Shown: positions 43,964 through 53,231, counted from the stretch's first letter. The stretch: DNA of 64,000 bases from Dehalobacter sp. CP (GCA_009910795.1 VMEE01000083.1:1-64000); one strand, 5' to 3'. A program made the numbers and translations. Notes: generated by a model from the sequence alone, not told the origin.

Positions 43964-45499
43964 GTGAGACGCATTGAATTTTTTGACACAACGCTGCGGG
44001 ACGGGGAGCAGTCTCCCGGGGTTGCGCTGAATATGGAAGAGAAGCTGCAGATTGCCCGTCAGCTGGAAAAACTAGGTGTGGATATCATTGAAGCCGGTTT
44101 TCCGATTACTTCTCCGGGCGATTTTCAGGCAGTGTCCCTGATCGCTGAAAAAATCAGAAATACGACCATTGCTGCGCTTGCCAGGGCAGAAGTCAAGGAT
44201 ATTGAAAGGGCCTGGGAGGCGATCCATATCGCGGAAAGCCCGCGAATTCATACATTTATTGCGACATCTCCGATTCATATGCAGTATAAACTCAGAAAAA
44301 CACCGGATGAGGTGTTGGAACGAGCTGTCTATGGGGTCAGACTGGCAAAATCCAAAGTTAGTGATGTCGAATTCAGTGCTGAAGATGCTTCGCGCAGCGA
44401 TGTGGATTTTCTGGCCAAGGTATTCTCACTGGTCATTAAGGCCGGAGCTACTGTGATCAACATCCCGGATACCGTCGGGTATGCGATGCCCGCAGAATTT
44501 GCTCAGTTCGTCAAGGCGATCATGGACAAAACGGAGGGCATTGAAAAAGTCAAAGTAAGCGTCCACTGCCACAATGATCTCGGACTGGCCGTGGCGAATT
44601 CCCTGGCAGCAGTCAAGGCAGGCATTCATCAGATTGAATGTGCGGTCAACGGCCTCGGAGAACGAGCTGGGAATGCTGCGCTGGAAGAATTGGCCATGGC
44701 GCTGCACACCCGGAAAGACCTTTATGAGGTCGAGACAGGTATTGTCACCCGGGAGATTTCCCGGACCAGCAGTCTGGTCAGCAGACTGTCCGGTATGAGG
44801 GTCCAGCCGAATAAAGCGATCGTCGGCAAAAACGCTTTTGCGCACGAATCAGGCATTCATCAGGACGGAGTCCTGAAAGAACGCAGTACGTATGAAATTA
44901 TGTCCCCGGATGCCATCGGACTCGATATGAATACGATTGTCCTCGGCAAACATTCCGGGAGGCATGCAGTTAAACAGTCTCTGGACGACCTGAGCATTGA
45001 AGTCAGTGAAGAACGCTTCGAGAAGCTTTTTGAAGACTTCAAAATCCTTGCTGAGAAGAAAAAGATTATCACGGAAGCTGATCTTTATGCGCTTGCTGAA
45101 ACGCAGGAGGCAGAGGAAACGCTGGCCTTAAATTACTGGCAGATTCTAAGCGGAAACAACCTGAAGCCTACGGCAACGATTGGCTTAGAGCTGAAAGATG
45201 GGAAAGAGCATCATAATGAGCTGGTGAAAGCGGCTTATGGTGACGGTCCTGTAGCGGCTGCCTATAAGGCGATCGACAAAATTGTCGGGATTGAAGGAAA
45301 ACTGCAGAATTTCTCGTTACAGGCGATTGACGTCGGCGAGGATTCTCAGGGTGAAGTAACCGTAACAGTTTCGTTCGGTGATCACACTGTTGCTGGCCGG
45401 GGAGTCAGTCCGGATATTATCGAGGCCAGTGTCAAAGCGTATGTCCAGGCTGTCAACAGGGCACTCAGCAAAGGCTGGATCAGCCTGAAGCAAAGATGA
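43964..45499 (+). CDS. leuA: 2-isopropylmalate synthase
   Basis: The 511-residue enzyme condenses acetyl-CoA and 2-oxoisovalerate. The HMGL-like barrel starts [23 protein letters not shown], with the [22 protein letters not shown] metal site. A linker leads to the LeuA regulatory domain (about 390-511), the site of leucine feedback. The start is GTG at 43964 after GGGGGTGAAGG. Length is normal for the long form. Confidence 0.93.
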   Translation: MRRIEFFDTTLRDGEQSPGVALNMEEKLQIARQLEKLGVDIIEAGFPITSPGDFQAVSLIAEKIRNTTIAALARAEVKDIERAWEAIHIAESPRIHTFIATSPIHMQYKLRKTPDEVLERAVYGVRLAKSKVSDVEFSAEDASRSDVDFLAKVFSLVIKAGATVINIPDTVGYAMPAEFAQFVKAIMDKTEGIEKVKVSVHCHNDLGLAVANSLAAVKAGIHQIECAVNGLGERAGNAALEELAMALHTRKDLYEVETGIVTREISRTSSLVSRLSGMRVQPNKAIVGKNAFAHESGIHQDGVLKERSTYEIMSPDAIGLDMNTIVLGKHSGRHAVKQSLDDLSIEVSEERFEKLFEDFKILAEKKKIITEADLYALAETQEAEETLALNYWQILSGNNLKPTATIGLELKDGKEHHNELVKAAYGDGPVAAAYKAIDKIVGIEGKLQNFSLQAIDVGEDSQGEVTVTVSFGDHTVAGRGVSPDIIEASVKAYVQAVNRALSKGWISLKQR

Positions 45500-45546
45500 T
45501 AACTGGAGACAAAACAGGCTGTGATGATGCATGATTGAGGATACTT

Positions 45547-45592
45547 ATTATCTCATCTCGCACGTACTGAATGTTCACGCAGATGAGATAAT
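45547..45592. repeat. 12-bp inverted repeat between leuA and leuC
   Basis: ATTATCTCATCT (45547-45558) and AGATGAGATAAT (45581-45592) form a perfect stem with a 22-base loop. There is no T-run after it. It could be a processing site, an mRNA stabiliser or a partial stop separating leuA from leuCDB. Confidence 0.65.
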
Positions 45593-45635
45593 ATTATAAT
45601 GAACAGGAGCATAGGCAAAAAGGAGGTTGTTGCCC

Positions 45636-46910
45636 ATGGGTATGACGATAAGCGAAAAAATTTTGGCAGCCCATGCCGGAGTAGATAAAGTTGTTCCCGG
45701 AGAAATCATCAATGCCATATTGGATATAGTCTTATCCAATGACGTTACGGCTCCGGTGGCGATCAAAGAGTTTGAAAAGTTAGGAATTGAAAAGGTATTT
45801 GACAGGGAAAAAATTGCGCTGGTACCCGATCATTTCACACCGAACAAAGATATAGCCTCCGCGGAACAATGCAAAACTGTCAGGGAATTTGCCCGGAAAC
45901 ATGAGATTAAACATTACTGGGATACCGGAAGAGTCGGTATCGAGCACTGTCTGCTCCCGGAACAGGGCGTGGTTCTACCCGGTGACCTAATTATCGGCGC
46001 CGACTCCCACACCTGCACATATGGCGCACTCGGCGCTTTTGCGACCGGCGTCGGCAGTACGGATTGCGCGGCTGGGATGGCCACAGGTGAGGCTTGGTTC
46101 AGAGTACCCGAAACTTTAAAATTTGTTTTTCACGGCACGAAGTTTCAGCCCTATGTCGGCGGCAAAGACCTGATCCTATATATCATCGGCAAAATCGGCG
46201 TTGACGGTGCCCGCTACAAAGCGATGGAATTTGCCGGAAACGGCATCAAAGCACTCTCTATGGACAACAGGCTGACGATGTGCAATATGGCGATCGAGGC
46301 CGGCGGCAAGGCCGGAATCATTGAACCGGACGAGATTACGCTGGAGTACGTTAAAGCAAGGGCAAAAAGAGATTATAAAGTCTATCAAAGCGACCCGGAT
46401 GCCGTGTATGAGAAGGTTTATGAATTTAACACGGAAGATATTCCGCTGCAGATCGCTTTCCCGCATCTTCCGGAGAACACAAAATCGGTAGATGAAGCGC
46501 GCGGCATAAAAATAGATCAGGTTGTCATCGGCTCGTGTACGAACGGACGTCTTGAGGATCTCGAAATCACGGCTAAGATTCTGAAAGGAAAGAAGATCCA
46601 TCCGAATATCCGCTGCCTGATATTCCCCGGGACACAGGATATCCTGCTCGAAGCGATGAGCCGCGGCTGGATTCAGACCATGATTGAAGCCGGAGCAGCA
46701 GTCAGTACGCCGACCTGCGGGCCATGTCTGGGCGGTCATATGGGAATCCTGGCCAAAGGTGAACGGTCGCTGTCCACCACAAACAGGAATTTCGTTGGCC
46801 GGATGGGCCATCCCGAAAGCGAGGTCTATCTGTGCAATCCGGCGGTGGCTGCGGCTTCAGCTATATGCGGACAAATCGCACATCCGAGGGAGGTTGTTGA
46901 CAATGGGTAA
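45636..46910 (+). CDS. leuC: 3-isopropylmalate dehydratase large subunit (HacA/LeuC2 type)
   Basis: The roughly 424-residue aconitase-family subunit carries the [4Fe-4S] ligands in [14 protein letters not shown] and [12 protein letters not shown], with [23 protein letters not shown]. Its length and these motifs belong to the shorter archaeal-type LeuC rather than the 466-residue enterobacterial form. The start at 45636 is 9 bases after AGGAGG. The stop overlaps leuD by 8 bases. Confidence 0.92.
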   Translation: MGMTISEKILAAHAGVDKVVPGEIINAILDIVLSNDVTAPVAIKEFEKLGIEKVFDREKIALVPDHFTPNKDIASAEQCKTVREFARKHEIKHYWDTGRVGIEHCLLPEQGVVLPGDLIIGADSHTCTYGALGAFATGVGSTDCAAGMATGEAWFRVPETLKFVFHGTKFQPYVGGKDLILYIIGKIGVDGARYKAMEFAGNGIKALSMDNRLTMCNMAIEAGGKAGIIEPDEITLEYVKARAKRDYKVYQSDPDAVYEKVYEFNTEDIPLQIAFPHLPENTKSVDEARGIKIDQVVIGSCTNGRLEDLEITAKILKGKKIHPNIRCLIFPGTQDILLEAMSRGWIQTMIEAGAAVSTPTCGPCLGGHMGILAKGERSLSTTNRNFVGRMGHPESEVYLCNPAVAAASAICGQIAHPREVVDNG

Positions 46911-47391
46911 AGCTTGGAAATTCGGCCATGATATTGACACGGATGTCATCATCCCGGCCCGCTATTTAAACCGCTTCGAACCTGAACATCTCGCCGCCCA
47001 CTGTATGGAAGATGCGGATGCAACGTTCGCTGCCAACGTTAAGCCAGGCGATATGATGATCGGCGGCAAAAACTTTGGCTGCGGATCTTCGCGCGAACAT
47101 GCTCCGCTGGCGATTAAAGCGGCCGGTGTCAAGGCCGTCATCGCAGAATCCTATGCACGGATATTTTACCGGAATGCGCTGAACATCGGGATGCCGATTC
47201 TGGAGTGTCCGGAAGCTGTCAAAGGCATTGAGTCCGGTGACGAGATTGAGGTCGATCTTCAGAACAGCACGATTCAAAACGTCAGCAAGGGAACAAGTTT
47301 TCAGGCCACTCCTTTTCCGCCATTTATGCAGGAATTGATCAAAGCCGGTGGGCTGGTTCCGTACGTAAAGGAGAAAAGAAAGTATGCCTAA
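46903..47391 (+). CDS. leuD: 3-isopropylmalate dehydratase small subunit
   Basis: The 162-residue swivel-domain subunit starts [20 protein letters not shown] and has the flexible loop [15 protein letters not shown] and [14 protein letters not shown]. This short form pairs with archaeal-type LeuC. The start sits behind GGGAGGTTGTTGACA within the end of leuC; the frame is open upstream but the longer reading is only leuC in another frame. Confidence 0.93.
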   Translation: MGKAWKFGHDIDTDVIIPARYLNRFEPEHLAAHCMEDADATFAANVKPGDMMIGGKNFGCGSSREHAPLAIKAAGVKAVIAESYARIFYRNALNIGMPILECPEAVKGIESGDEIEVDLQNSTIQNVSKGTSFQATPFPPFMQELIKAGGLVPYVKEKRKYA

Positions 47392-48442
47392 AATTGCCGT
47401 ATTACCCGGTGACGGGATTGGAAGAGAGATCATCCCTGAAGCGCTGAAAGTGCTTCAGGCAGTATTAAAAGACTGCCCGGTCAAGTTCGAATTCGACAGT
47501 TATCTGATCGGCGGAGCCGCAATCGATGAAGTCGGCAAAGCACTGCCTGCCGAAACACTGGATGCCTGCAAGAAGGCTGATGCAGTGCTTTTAGGCGCGA
47601 TCGGCGGACCCAAATGGGATACGCTGCCGGCGAAGGAAAGACCTGAGCTCGGCGCGCTTTTGCCGATCAGAAAAGAACTCGGTCTTTTCGCGAATATCCG
47701 TCCGGTCAAGATGATTCCTTCGCTCATTTCAGCTTCCACCTTACGGGAAGAAGTCGTCAAGAATGTGGATATGGTTGTGATCCGCGAACTTACCGGCGGG
47801 ATCTATTTTGGAGAAAAGGGAAGAAACGAGAGTCCCAGGGCGGCCTATGACGTCCTTCTCTATAATGAGGAAGAAGTCCGCCGGATCATTGAACTTGGTT
47901 TTGAAACTGCGAGAGGCAGAAGGAAAAAGCTTTGTTCGGTCGATAAGGCTAACGTGCTCGAGTCGTCTCGTTTCTGGCGGGAGATTGCTGAAGAAGTGGC
48001 CAAGGAATACCCGGATATCGAACTGACCCATATGTATGTTGATAATGCTGCGATGCAGCTCGTGCGTTATCCGGAACAGTTCGACGTGATCGTCACAGAG
48101 AATATGTTCGGAGATATCCTGACCGACCTGGCTTCGATGCTCGGTGGTTCGATCGGTATGCTTGCTTCAGCCAGCCTGAGCGGCAAAAAAGGACTGTATG
48201 AGCCAGCTCATGGCTCCGCACCGGACATTGCCGGCCAGAATAAAGCCAATCCGCTGGCGACGATCCTTTCGGCAGCCATGATGCTGCGCTATACGTTTGA
48301 CCTAAACGAAGAAGCCGGTAGAATAGAGAATGCTGTGGCCAAAGTTCTGGATCAGGGCTATCGGACAGCCGACCTGGCCAAACCCGGCGATAAAGTGCTT
48401 GGGACCAAAGAAATGGGTGACGCAGTGGTAGCTGCGCTGTAA
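47384..48442 (+). CDS. leuB: 3-isopropylmalate dehydrogenase
   Basis: The 352-residue NAD-dependent oxidative decarboxylase has [18 protein letters not shown], the substrate loop [14 protein letters not shown], the [35 protein letters not shown] metal site, and [25 protein letters not shown]. Its start overlaps leuD by 8 bases. It is the last gene of the operon and is followed by a terminator. Confidence 0.95.
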   Translation: MPKIAVLPGDGIGREIIPEALKVLQAVLKDCPVKFEFDSYLIGGAAIDEVGKALPAETLDACKKADAVLLGAIGGPKWDTLPAKERPELGALLPIRKELGLFANIRPVKMIPSLISASTLREEVVKNVDMVVIRELTGGIYFGEKGRNESPRAAYDVLLYNEEEVRRIIELGFETARGRRKKLCSVDKANVLESSRFWREIAEEVAKEYPDIELTHMYVDNAAMQLVRYPEQFDVIVTENMFGDILTDLASMLGGSIGMLASASLSGKKGLYEPAHGSAPDIAGQNKANPLATILSAAMMLRYTFDLNEEAGRIENAVAKVLDQGYRTADLAKPGDKVLGTKEMGDAVVAAL

Positions 48443-48463
48443 GGCTTAACGATGATTAAGAAT

Positions 48464-48506
48464 AAGACCGCTATGATCGTTGAAATCATTGCGGTCTTTG
48501 ATTTTC
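48464..48506 (+). terminator. Terminator of the ilv-leu operon
   Basis: AAGACCGC (48464-48471) pairs with GCGGTCTT (48491-48498), followed by TGATTTTCTTTT. An inner ATGAT/ATCAT pair extends the stem. Confidence 0.75.
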
Positions 48507-48535
48507 TTTTGTGTCATCCGCGACAAAAGGTCGTG
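48507..48535 (+). repeat. Fragment of the folded repeat family
   Basis: The stretch TTTTGTGTCATCCGCGACAA then AAGGTCGTG parallels 43620-43648 of copy C (TTGTGCCATCCGTGGCACAA then AAGGCCGCG). Only the small hairpin with an ATCCGC loop remains. Confidence 0.45.
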
Positions 48536-48578
48536 TAATTTGAAAATTTCAAAGCAAATAAGGTTCTATAATGTAATG

Positions 48579-48630
48579 TTGACAACATAATCATTTTATA
48601 GTAGCATGCATATAGTGTATATACACTATA
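48579..48630 (+). promoter_or_regulatory. Promoter and perfect 20-bp operator palindrome of marR
   Basis: A TTGACA box (48579-48584) lies just upstream of TATAGTGTATATACACTATA (48611-48630), a perfect palindrome. The palindrome overlaps the expected start of transcription, as MarR operators commonly do. A near copy (GTGTATATACACTATA, 49092-49107) precedes the next gene. Together they imply autoregulation and control of the QueG-like gene by the MarR protein. Confidence 0.75.
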
Positions 48631-48647
48631 TAGAGGTGACTTACTAT

Positions 48648-49079
48648 ATGAAGAACAATGAAAAGAAGTCGTCAATCTGTAATTGTCTGAATTTACGTAG
48701 GGCTGCTTCGACGATTACAAAAATATATGATGAAAAGCTGAGCCCAAGCGGATTGACAGTCAGCCAGTATTCAATTTTGAAGCATCTAAAGTTTTTTGGT
48801 CCCATCAGTGTCAGTGATCTGGCTATAAAAATCAGGTTGGACAGGACGACTTTAGTCCGTAGCTTTAAACCTCTGGAAGCTGCATCCTTAATTATTGATG
48901 TTTCTCAAAAAGGCACCCGAAACCGTCAGCTTCAATTAACCCAAAAAGGAATTGAGAAATACATTGAGGCGGAATACCTGTGGAACGATGCGCAGAATTT
49001 TATTGAACAGGAACTCGGAAAAGAAAATATTGAAAAATTAACATCTCTCCTTTCCGTGATTGAGAGGTTGGGGTCTTAA
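48648..49079 (+). CDS. MarR-family transcriptional regulator
   Basis: The 143-residue winged-helix regulator starts MKNNEKKSSICNCLNLRRAA. The HTH is LTVSQYSILKHLKFFGPISVSDLAIKIRLDRTTLVRSFKPLEAASLI, followed by the wing QKGTRNRQLQLTQKGIEKY. I use the ATG at 48648 behind AGAGGTGAC; an upstream ATG at 48606 would place the operator palindrome inside the gene. MarR proteins bind palindromes as dimers and release DNA on binding small aromatic or phenolic ligands, which suits a neighbouring demethylation locus. Confidence 0.85.
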   Translation: MKNNEKKSSICNCLNLRRAASTITKIYDEKLSPSGLTVSQYSILKHLKFFGPISVSDLAIKIRLDRTTLVRSFKPLEAASLIIDVSQKGTRNRQLQLTQKGIEKYIEAEYLWNDAQNFIEQELGKENIEKLTSLLSVIERLGS

Positions 49080-49090
49080 TTTACCCTATT

Positions 49091-49108
49091 CGTGTATATA
49101 CACTATAT
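49091..49108 (+). promoter_or_regulatory. Second MarR operator
   Basis: CGTGTATATACACTATAT repeats 16 bases of the marR operator (GTGTATATACACTATA). It lies between the marR stop (49079) and the AAAGGAGAG ribosome site of the QueG-like gene, so the regulator probably controls an internal promoter or blocks elongation here. Confidence 0.7.
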
Positions 49109-49129
49109 TTATAAAGGAGAGCACAAATC

Positions 49130-50158
49130 ATGCGTATAGAGAATTTGATTCAGGATAAGGCTTATGAATTCGGTTATGAAAAGTGTGGGATTGTCCGTAT
49201 TCAGGATTTAGAAGGTTATGATAAATGTCTAAGGGAACGTATCGATAAAGTCCCCATCTCAAAGATGTTCTATCAGAGCCAAAGCCGTTTGACGAACCTG
49301 CAAGGGCGGTACCCCTGGGCAAAATCTGTTATCGTCGTTGTTTCTCATTTCGGACATTATAAAGCACCTGGGCAGTTAAAAGGTCATATCGGTAAACACT
49401 ATCTATTTGACGGACGTGTCAATACGGAATCTAAGGAATTCAAGAGAAGTGTTCTGATGGAACAATTTCTGCAAGATCTGGGACTTAAAACAGCCTCAAA
49501 CCGAAATTTTGGCATCGTCGGATTGCGCTGGGCGGCCATGAGGGCCGGGCTTGGAATCATACGCAAAAATAATTTCTTTTATACGGAATCCGGCTCCTGG
49601 GTGGAACTAGAAGCGTGGATTACCGACAGGGATATGGAACTGGTTGAATCAACCAATTTACCGATTTGTCCTGAAGGCTGCTCTAATTGTATCAAAGCCT
49701 GCCCCACCTGTTCTCTTTCATCGCCTTATACAATGAATCCACTCAGCTGTGTCTCCTTTCTTACTACTTTTGGCGGCCGTGATTTGGCAAACGATCCTCT
49801 CGGCAAGAGTTTTGGAACCTGGATCTACGGGTGCGATGCCTGTCAGGACGTATGCCCGATGAACAGCGGCAAATGGACGGAGGAGGACGAATTCCCCGGT
49901 GTTTTAGAAATATCGCTTAGTCTCACACCAGAAAACATGATGAAAATGGAAGAAGAATTTTATAAGCATAACATACAGCCAAAATTCTTTTACCTTTCTC
50001 CGGATGAATTATGGAAATGGAAAGTAAACGTATTGAATTTCATGCAAAATAATTATCAGGAAAGCTACAAGCAATATATCTTGGAGGCATGCAATAATGA
50101 AAATGAAAAGATTCGCGATATAGCACAGACGATCTACAAAGATGTCTTCAACAGATAA
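49130..50158 (+). CDS. QueG-like cobalamin/iron-sulfur reductase
   Basis: The 342-residue protein resembles epoxyqueuosine reductase QueG: an N-terminal domain with VIVVVSHFGHYKAPG and GIVGLRWAAMRAGLGIIRKNNFFYTESGSWVELEAWITD, then two [4Fe-4S] motifs (CPEGCSNCIKACP and GCDACQDVCPMN) and a HEAT-like tail. QueG uses cobalamin, so this paralog may too. It is under a MarR operator and next to a corrinoid carrier and methyltransferase, not among tRNA genes. I infer a role in handling or reductively reactivating the corrinoid rather than in queuosine synthesis. True queG remains the alternative. Confidence 0.7.
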   Translation: MRIENLIQDKAYEFGYEKCGIVRIQDLEGYDKCLRERIDKVPISKMFYQSQSRLTNLQGRYPWAKSVIVVVSHFGHYKAPGQLKGHIGKHYLFDGRVNTESKEFKRSVLMEQFLQDLGLKTASNRNFGIVGLRWAAMRAGLGIIRKNNFFYTESGSWVELEAWITDRDMELVESTNLPICPEGCSNCIKACPTCSLSSPYTMNPLSCVSFLTTFGGRDLANDPLGKSFGTWIYGCDACQDVCPMNSGKWTEEDEFPGVLEISLSLTPENMMKMEEEFYKHNIQPKFFYLSPDELWKWKVNVLNFMQNNYQESYKQYILEACNNENEKIRDIAQTIYKDVFNR

Positions 50159-50485
50159 TTGATTAAAACGGGCTTACCCGAAGCAAGGGATCATCTTTTT
50201 TCATCAAGCATAGGTAGAAGAGTCTTCCAGAATTATTTTGGGAGGCTCTTTTTCTAATATACAATTGCAAGTTTTGCAGAGACCAAAGGGGTTAATTTGT
50301 TTTCGATTTTTGGCTGATAATTTGAAAATTAAAAAAAGATTAAAATCTTTTTCACGTGATAAGAAATGCGGACTTTTCTTTTGATATATTTACTTGTATA
50401 GACAACGAATTGGAAGCTATCATTCCAGGCTAAAAACTGTAAACGCAACGGTATCAAAGAAAAATTTTAAGGAGGATGATTGAAA
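50159..50485. other. Spacer with terminator before the corrinoid genes
   Basis: A terminator AGAGTCTTCC (50219-50228)/GGGAGGCTCT (50240-50249) with T-run ends the QueG-like transcript. The remaining 230 bases are AT-rich. I looked for a cobalamin riboswitch and for another copy of the MarR palindrome and found neither. The corrinoid genes therefore have a separate, unidentified promoter. Confidence 0.6.
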
Positions 50486-51124
50486 GTGGTGGATTTGAAA
50501 ATCCTGACTCAAGCAATGTCCGATTTGGACGAAGACGTGTTAAACAAGGCTATTGATGAAGCGCTAAGCAAAGACGACAATGCCGCAGAAGTTCAAGAAG
50601 TTGTTAAAGGCTGTCAGCAAGGTATGACGCTCGTAGGTGAACGCTATGATTCGGGCGAGTACTTTATCGGGGACTTGGTCTTTGCAGGGGAAGTGTTGCA
50701 AAACGTCATGGACAAGCTCAAACCGGTTTTAAGTGCAGAATCCTCAGCAAAAGGCGGAAGAATTGTCCTGGCAACAGTTTTCGGAGATCTTCATGACATA
50801 GGCAAAAATATTTTCAGATCCATGGTTGAAGCCGCAGGTTTCGAGGTCATCGACCTGGGGATTAACGTCCCGGTTAACCAGATTGTTGAAAAAGTTAAAG
50901 AGGTTAACCCTGAAATTGTCGGATTAAGCGGCGTACTGACTTTGGCGCTGGATAGTATGAAAGAAACGGTTGATGCGCTTGCTGAAGCAGGCCTTAGAAA
51001 TTCAGTCAAGGTGATTATCGGCGGAGTACCTGTTAATGAGAATGTATGTAAAAGCATAGGTGCGGATGCCTTTTCGACAAACGCAGCTGAAGGTGTAAAA
51101 ATATGCCAAAGATGGGTGGGGTGA
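50486..51124 (+). CDS. Corrinoid carrier protein of a methyltransferase system
   Basis: The roughly 212-residue protein has an N-terminal helical cap (LKILTQAMSDLDEDVLNKAIDEAL, GERYDSGEYFIGDLVFAGEVLQNVM) and a Rossmann B12 domain with the base-off signature TVFGDLHDIGKNIFRSMVEAAGF (DxHxxG), then LSGVLTLALDSMKETV and VIIGGVPVNENV. These features define MtaC/MtbC/OdmA-type corrinoid proteins that carry a methyl group between two methyltransferases. The GTG at 50486 is 10 bases after GGAGG; TTG 50480 is an alternative. The next gene starts 3 bases on. Confidence 0.88.
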   Translation: MVDLKILTQAMSDLDEDVLNKAIDEALSKDDNAAEVQEVVKGCQQGMTLVGERYDSGEYFIGDLVFAGEVLQNVMDKLKPVLSAESSAKGGRIVLATVFGDLHDIGKNIFRSMVEAAGFEVIDLGINVPVNQIVEKVKEVNPEIVGLSGVLTLALDSMKETVDALAEAGLRNSVKVIIGGVPVNENVCKSIGADAFSTNAAEGVKICQRWVG

Positions 51125-51127
51125 TCA

Positions 51128-52300
51128 ATGAGTGAAGTTATAAATCTGTATCAAAAACGTATAGAAAGAGTTTATAAGACCATTAATCTGGAACAACCGG
51201 ATCGTGTTCCGATCTCTTCCGCTCTTGGAACATGGTCTTCCTACTATGCAGGGTACACTGACTCCGAATCCAACTGGGATTTGGATAAATGCAGTAAGTC
51301 TCTTCTAAAGGTAGTTAACGACATCCCGATGGACGTCTTGCACATGTTTTACGCCAGGCCCGGTGGCATGTATCAGGCTTTAGGCAGTAAATCTTTTCAT
51401 TATTTAAATGAGAGCAACATTGTTCAATATTCAGATGAGAATGCGGAAGTAATGAGTACCGAAGAATATCCTGAATTTATTAAAGACCCATTTAGGTTCA
51501 TGGTTGAAAAAGTTTTACCGCGGAAATATTCGGAATTAGCTAAAGACACACCTGCAAAGGATTTAGCACTGGCAAAAGGCGCTATGCAATTTGGTATGTA
51601 TGGAGCGAAAAAGGGTGCTGCAGAGGCTAATCTAATAACCCAGTATGGAATACCTATGCTATTTGATGGTTTGGCAATAATGCCATTAGATTGGATTGCC
51701 GATTTCTTCCGGGGTATTAAAGGCGCATTTATGGATATGCGTCGTCGACCTGAAGAATTGCTAGAGGCTGCTCAAGCACTCACTCCGTTAGTAATAAGGT
51801 TTGGAATGGGCCAGATGTTTTCAACACCACCGAAAGCAAACCCCAAAATCATCCTACTCCCTTTACATTTACCTCCTATGCTTAAAACAGCAGATTTTGA
51901 TAAATTTTACTGGCCTATGTTTAAAACGATTGTTGAGGCCTTCGTTGCTAATGGAGTAATTCCAATGCCATTCTATGAAGGAGATTGGTCACGATACTAT
52001 GATCATCTTCAAGAACTACCTGCAAAAAAAACACTGGGATGGTTCGAACACGGAGATCCTAAAGAACTTAAACAAAAGCTTGGAAATACCATGTGTATAC
52101 TAGGGCTTTTTCCGGTAACGTTGTTACAATATGGTACGAAGGAAGAATGTATTACTAAAGCGAAAGAATTATTGGATGATCTGGCTCCTGGCGGAGGATA
52201 TATTTTCTCTACAGATAAGGAACTTCTTTCGGCGGCTGACGGCAAGGCGGAAAACATTATTGCAGTAAACAAGTTTGTCATGGAGTACGGCATTTATTAA
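51128..52300 (+). CDS. Uroporphyrinogen decarboxylase-fold methyltransferase
   Basis: The 390-residue protein begins with the family opening ERVYKTINLEQPDRVPISSALGTW and ends with DDLAPGGGYIFSTDKELLSAADGKAENIIAVNKFVMEYG. This is the UroD/MtaA superfamily. It is longer than UroD itself (about 350), lies next to a corrinoid protein, and lacks an obvious MtaA-type HxC zinc motif. I see it as the substrate:corrinoid methyltransferase (O-demethylase-like, such as veratrol/vanillate enzymes of Desulfitobacterium). The methyl donor cannot be told. Codon and base use drift to AT-rich in the second half. Confidence 0.8.
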   Translation: MSEVINLYQKRIERVYKTINLEQPDRVPISSALGTWSSYYAGYTDSESNWDLDKCSKSLLKVVNDIPMDVLHMFYARPGGMYQALGSKSFHYLNESNIVQYSDENAEVMSTEEYPEFIKDPFRFMVEKVLPRKYSELAKDTPAKDLALAKGAMQFGMYGAKKGAAEANLITQYGIPMLFDGLAIMPLDWIADFFRGIKGAFMDMRRRPEELLEAAQALTPLVIRFGMGQMFSTPPKANPKIILLPLHLPPMLKTADFDKFYWPMFKTIVEAFVANGVIPMPFYEGDWSRYYDHLQELPAKKTLGWFEHGDPKELKQKLGNTMCILGLFPVTLLQYGTKEECITKAKELLDDLAPGGGYIFSTDKELLSAADGKAENIIAVNKFVMEYGIY

Positions 52301-52335
52301 GGAGTATGGTATTTATTAATAGGAGGTGTTTTAGG

Positions 52336-52482
52336 GTGGAAGAACAAAAATTGTTGATCTCTTGGAGTGATATCGTTATACAGCATCCGGAGCTCGCAGA
52401 TAAAGATCCTGCGATGGGTATGAATTGGGATATCGGGCAGGAAATGATTTTTGCCTATGTAACTTTCCTGGCGCTCTTTTAA
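52336..52482 (+). CDS. Small protein (48 aa) ending the corrinoid operon
   Basis: A GTG at 52336 behind AGGAGGTGTTTTAGG opens 48 codons, MEEQKLLISWSDIVIQHPEL to a hydrophobic end (EMIFAYVTFLALF). It may be a genuine small partner or the first part of a truncated membrane protein; I do not recognise it. A perfect terminator follows 30 bases later, so the operon ends here. Confidence 0.5.
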   Translation: MEEQKLLISWSDIVIQHPELADKDPAMGMNWDIGQEMIFAYVTFLALF

Positions 52483-52512
52483 AACAAAGAGAATAAGGAA
52501 GACTAATTTAAA

Positions 52513-52550
52513 GAGACCGTAACGATGTTGATCGTTACGGTCTCTAGATT
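52513..52550. terminator. Strong terminator, perfect 14-bp stem
   Basis: GAGACCGTAACGAT (52513-52526), loop GTTG, ATCGTTACGGTCTC (52531-52544), then TAGATTTTG. It closes the corrinoid operon and also faces the minus-strand toxin remnant. Confidence 0.85.
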
Positions 52551-52632
52551 TTGGGAACTAAAACGCCTTAAAGCCATTGCCAATTGCTTCACTTTGTGAG
52601 AAGTAAAGATTTAGTTAAGCTTTTTATTGGCC

Positions 52633-52821
52633 TTATAAGGTCCTCATTTTTCCTTTTTGGCTGCTGACGTTAATTATACCAAGCGAGCTCAATTTCTGGA
52701 CTTTAACGAGAACTTCAAGACGTTCGATGTTTAGGATTATTACTGGCTGAGGGAGGAATTGAGAAGCATCTTCTTCAAGAGGAAACTTTGCAAACCAGAC
52801 ATCAACATTATTAATAGTCAT
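52633..52821 (-). pseudogene. Truncated PemK/MazF-type toxin
   Basis: The 62-codon frame starts MTINNVDVWFAKFPLEEDAS and continues QFLPQPVIILN, the N-terminal strand and loop of PemK/MazF-like ribonuclease toxins. After about residue 38 it loses the family sequence (VQKLSSLGIINVSSQKGKMRTL) and stops. The normal length is about 110-120, so the catalytic core is incomplete. Its ATG overlaps the end of the antitoxin frame, the usual operon order. Confidence 0.6.
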
Positions 52822-53043
52822 TATTTTTAAGGTCTTTGTACATCTCATCCCATTCTGTCTTGGTAAGCCAGGTATCATCTTTTGGGATTACAGTAAGACC
52901 GGATTTATTAATTCTGGTATTAGATTTGGCAATCTTATCAATAACATCTTTATTTTTGATTATGAAGTCAGTAAAGACTGTGTCCTTTTTTTTTGAGGTA
53001 TTGGCATATTATCCATCTCCTCACGATTATACTTCTTATCCAT
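52811..53043 (-). pseudogene. Antitoxin gene frameshifted in a poly-A run
   Basis: From the ATG at 53043 the frame reads MDKKYNREEMDNMPIPQKKR and then stops at LLTS. If one base is added in the run of nine A (52985-52993 region), it continues as KKKDTVFTDFIIKNKDVIDK and on to EWDEMYKDLKNNDY with a TAA at 52811. That fits a small antitoxin of about 77 residues whose end overlaps the toxin start by 11 bases. The shift may be real decay, a slippage-correctable site or a read error. Confidence 0.55.
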
Positions 53044-53231
53044 ATCATACCATCCCTAACAAGTTATTTTCAAAAAATATTATGTCCATTTTTTAGAATA
53101 TAGAAGGTTATTGTCGGATGTGCATGGAATTAATTGTAATTCTCTGGAGACGGACACTACACATAACACGGGATTTACGCAACTTTATTAATATGAATGT
53201 GTTATAACGCTATGTAAATCCCTGAATGTTA
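53044..53231. other. Spacer with a long-loop inverted repeat before the intron
   Basis: GGGATTTAC (53171-53179) and GTAAATCCC (53213-53221) form a 9-bp stem with a 33-base loop, ending 10 bases before the intron 5' end. No gene is seen. Confidence 0.5.

Noticed and set aside
48606..48647. Start of marR at the upstream ATG 48606
   Set aside because: It would put the perfect operator palindrome inside the coding sequence and lacks a ribosome site; the ATG at 48648 has AGAGGTGAC in front.
50250..50485. Cobalamin riboswitch before the corrinoid protein gene
   Set aside because: I looked for the conserved B12-box type sequence and its flanking stems and saw none; the region is plain AT-rich sequence.
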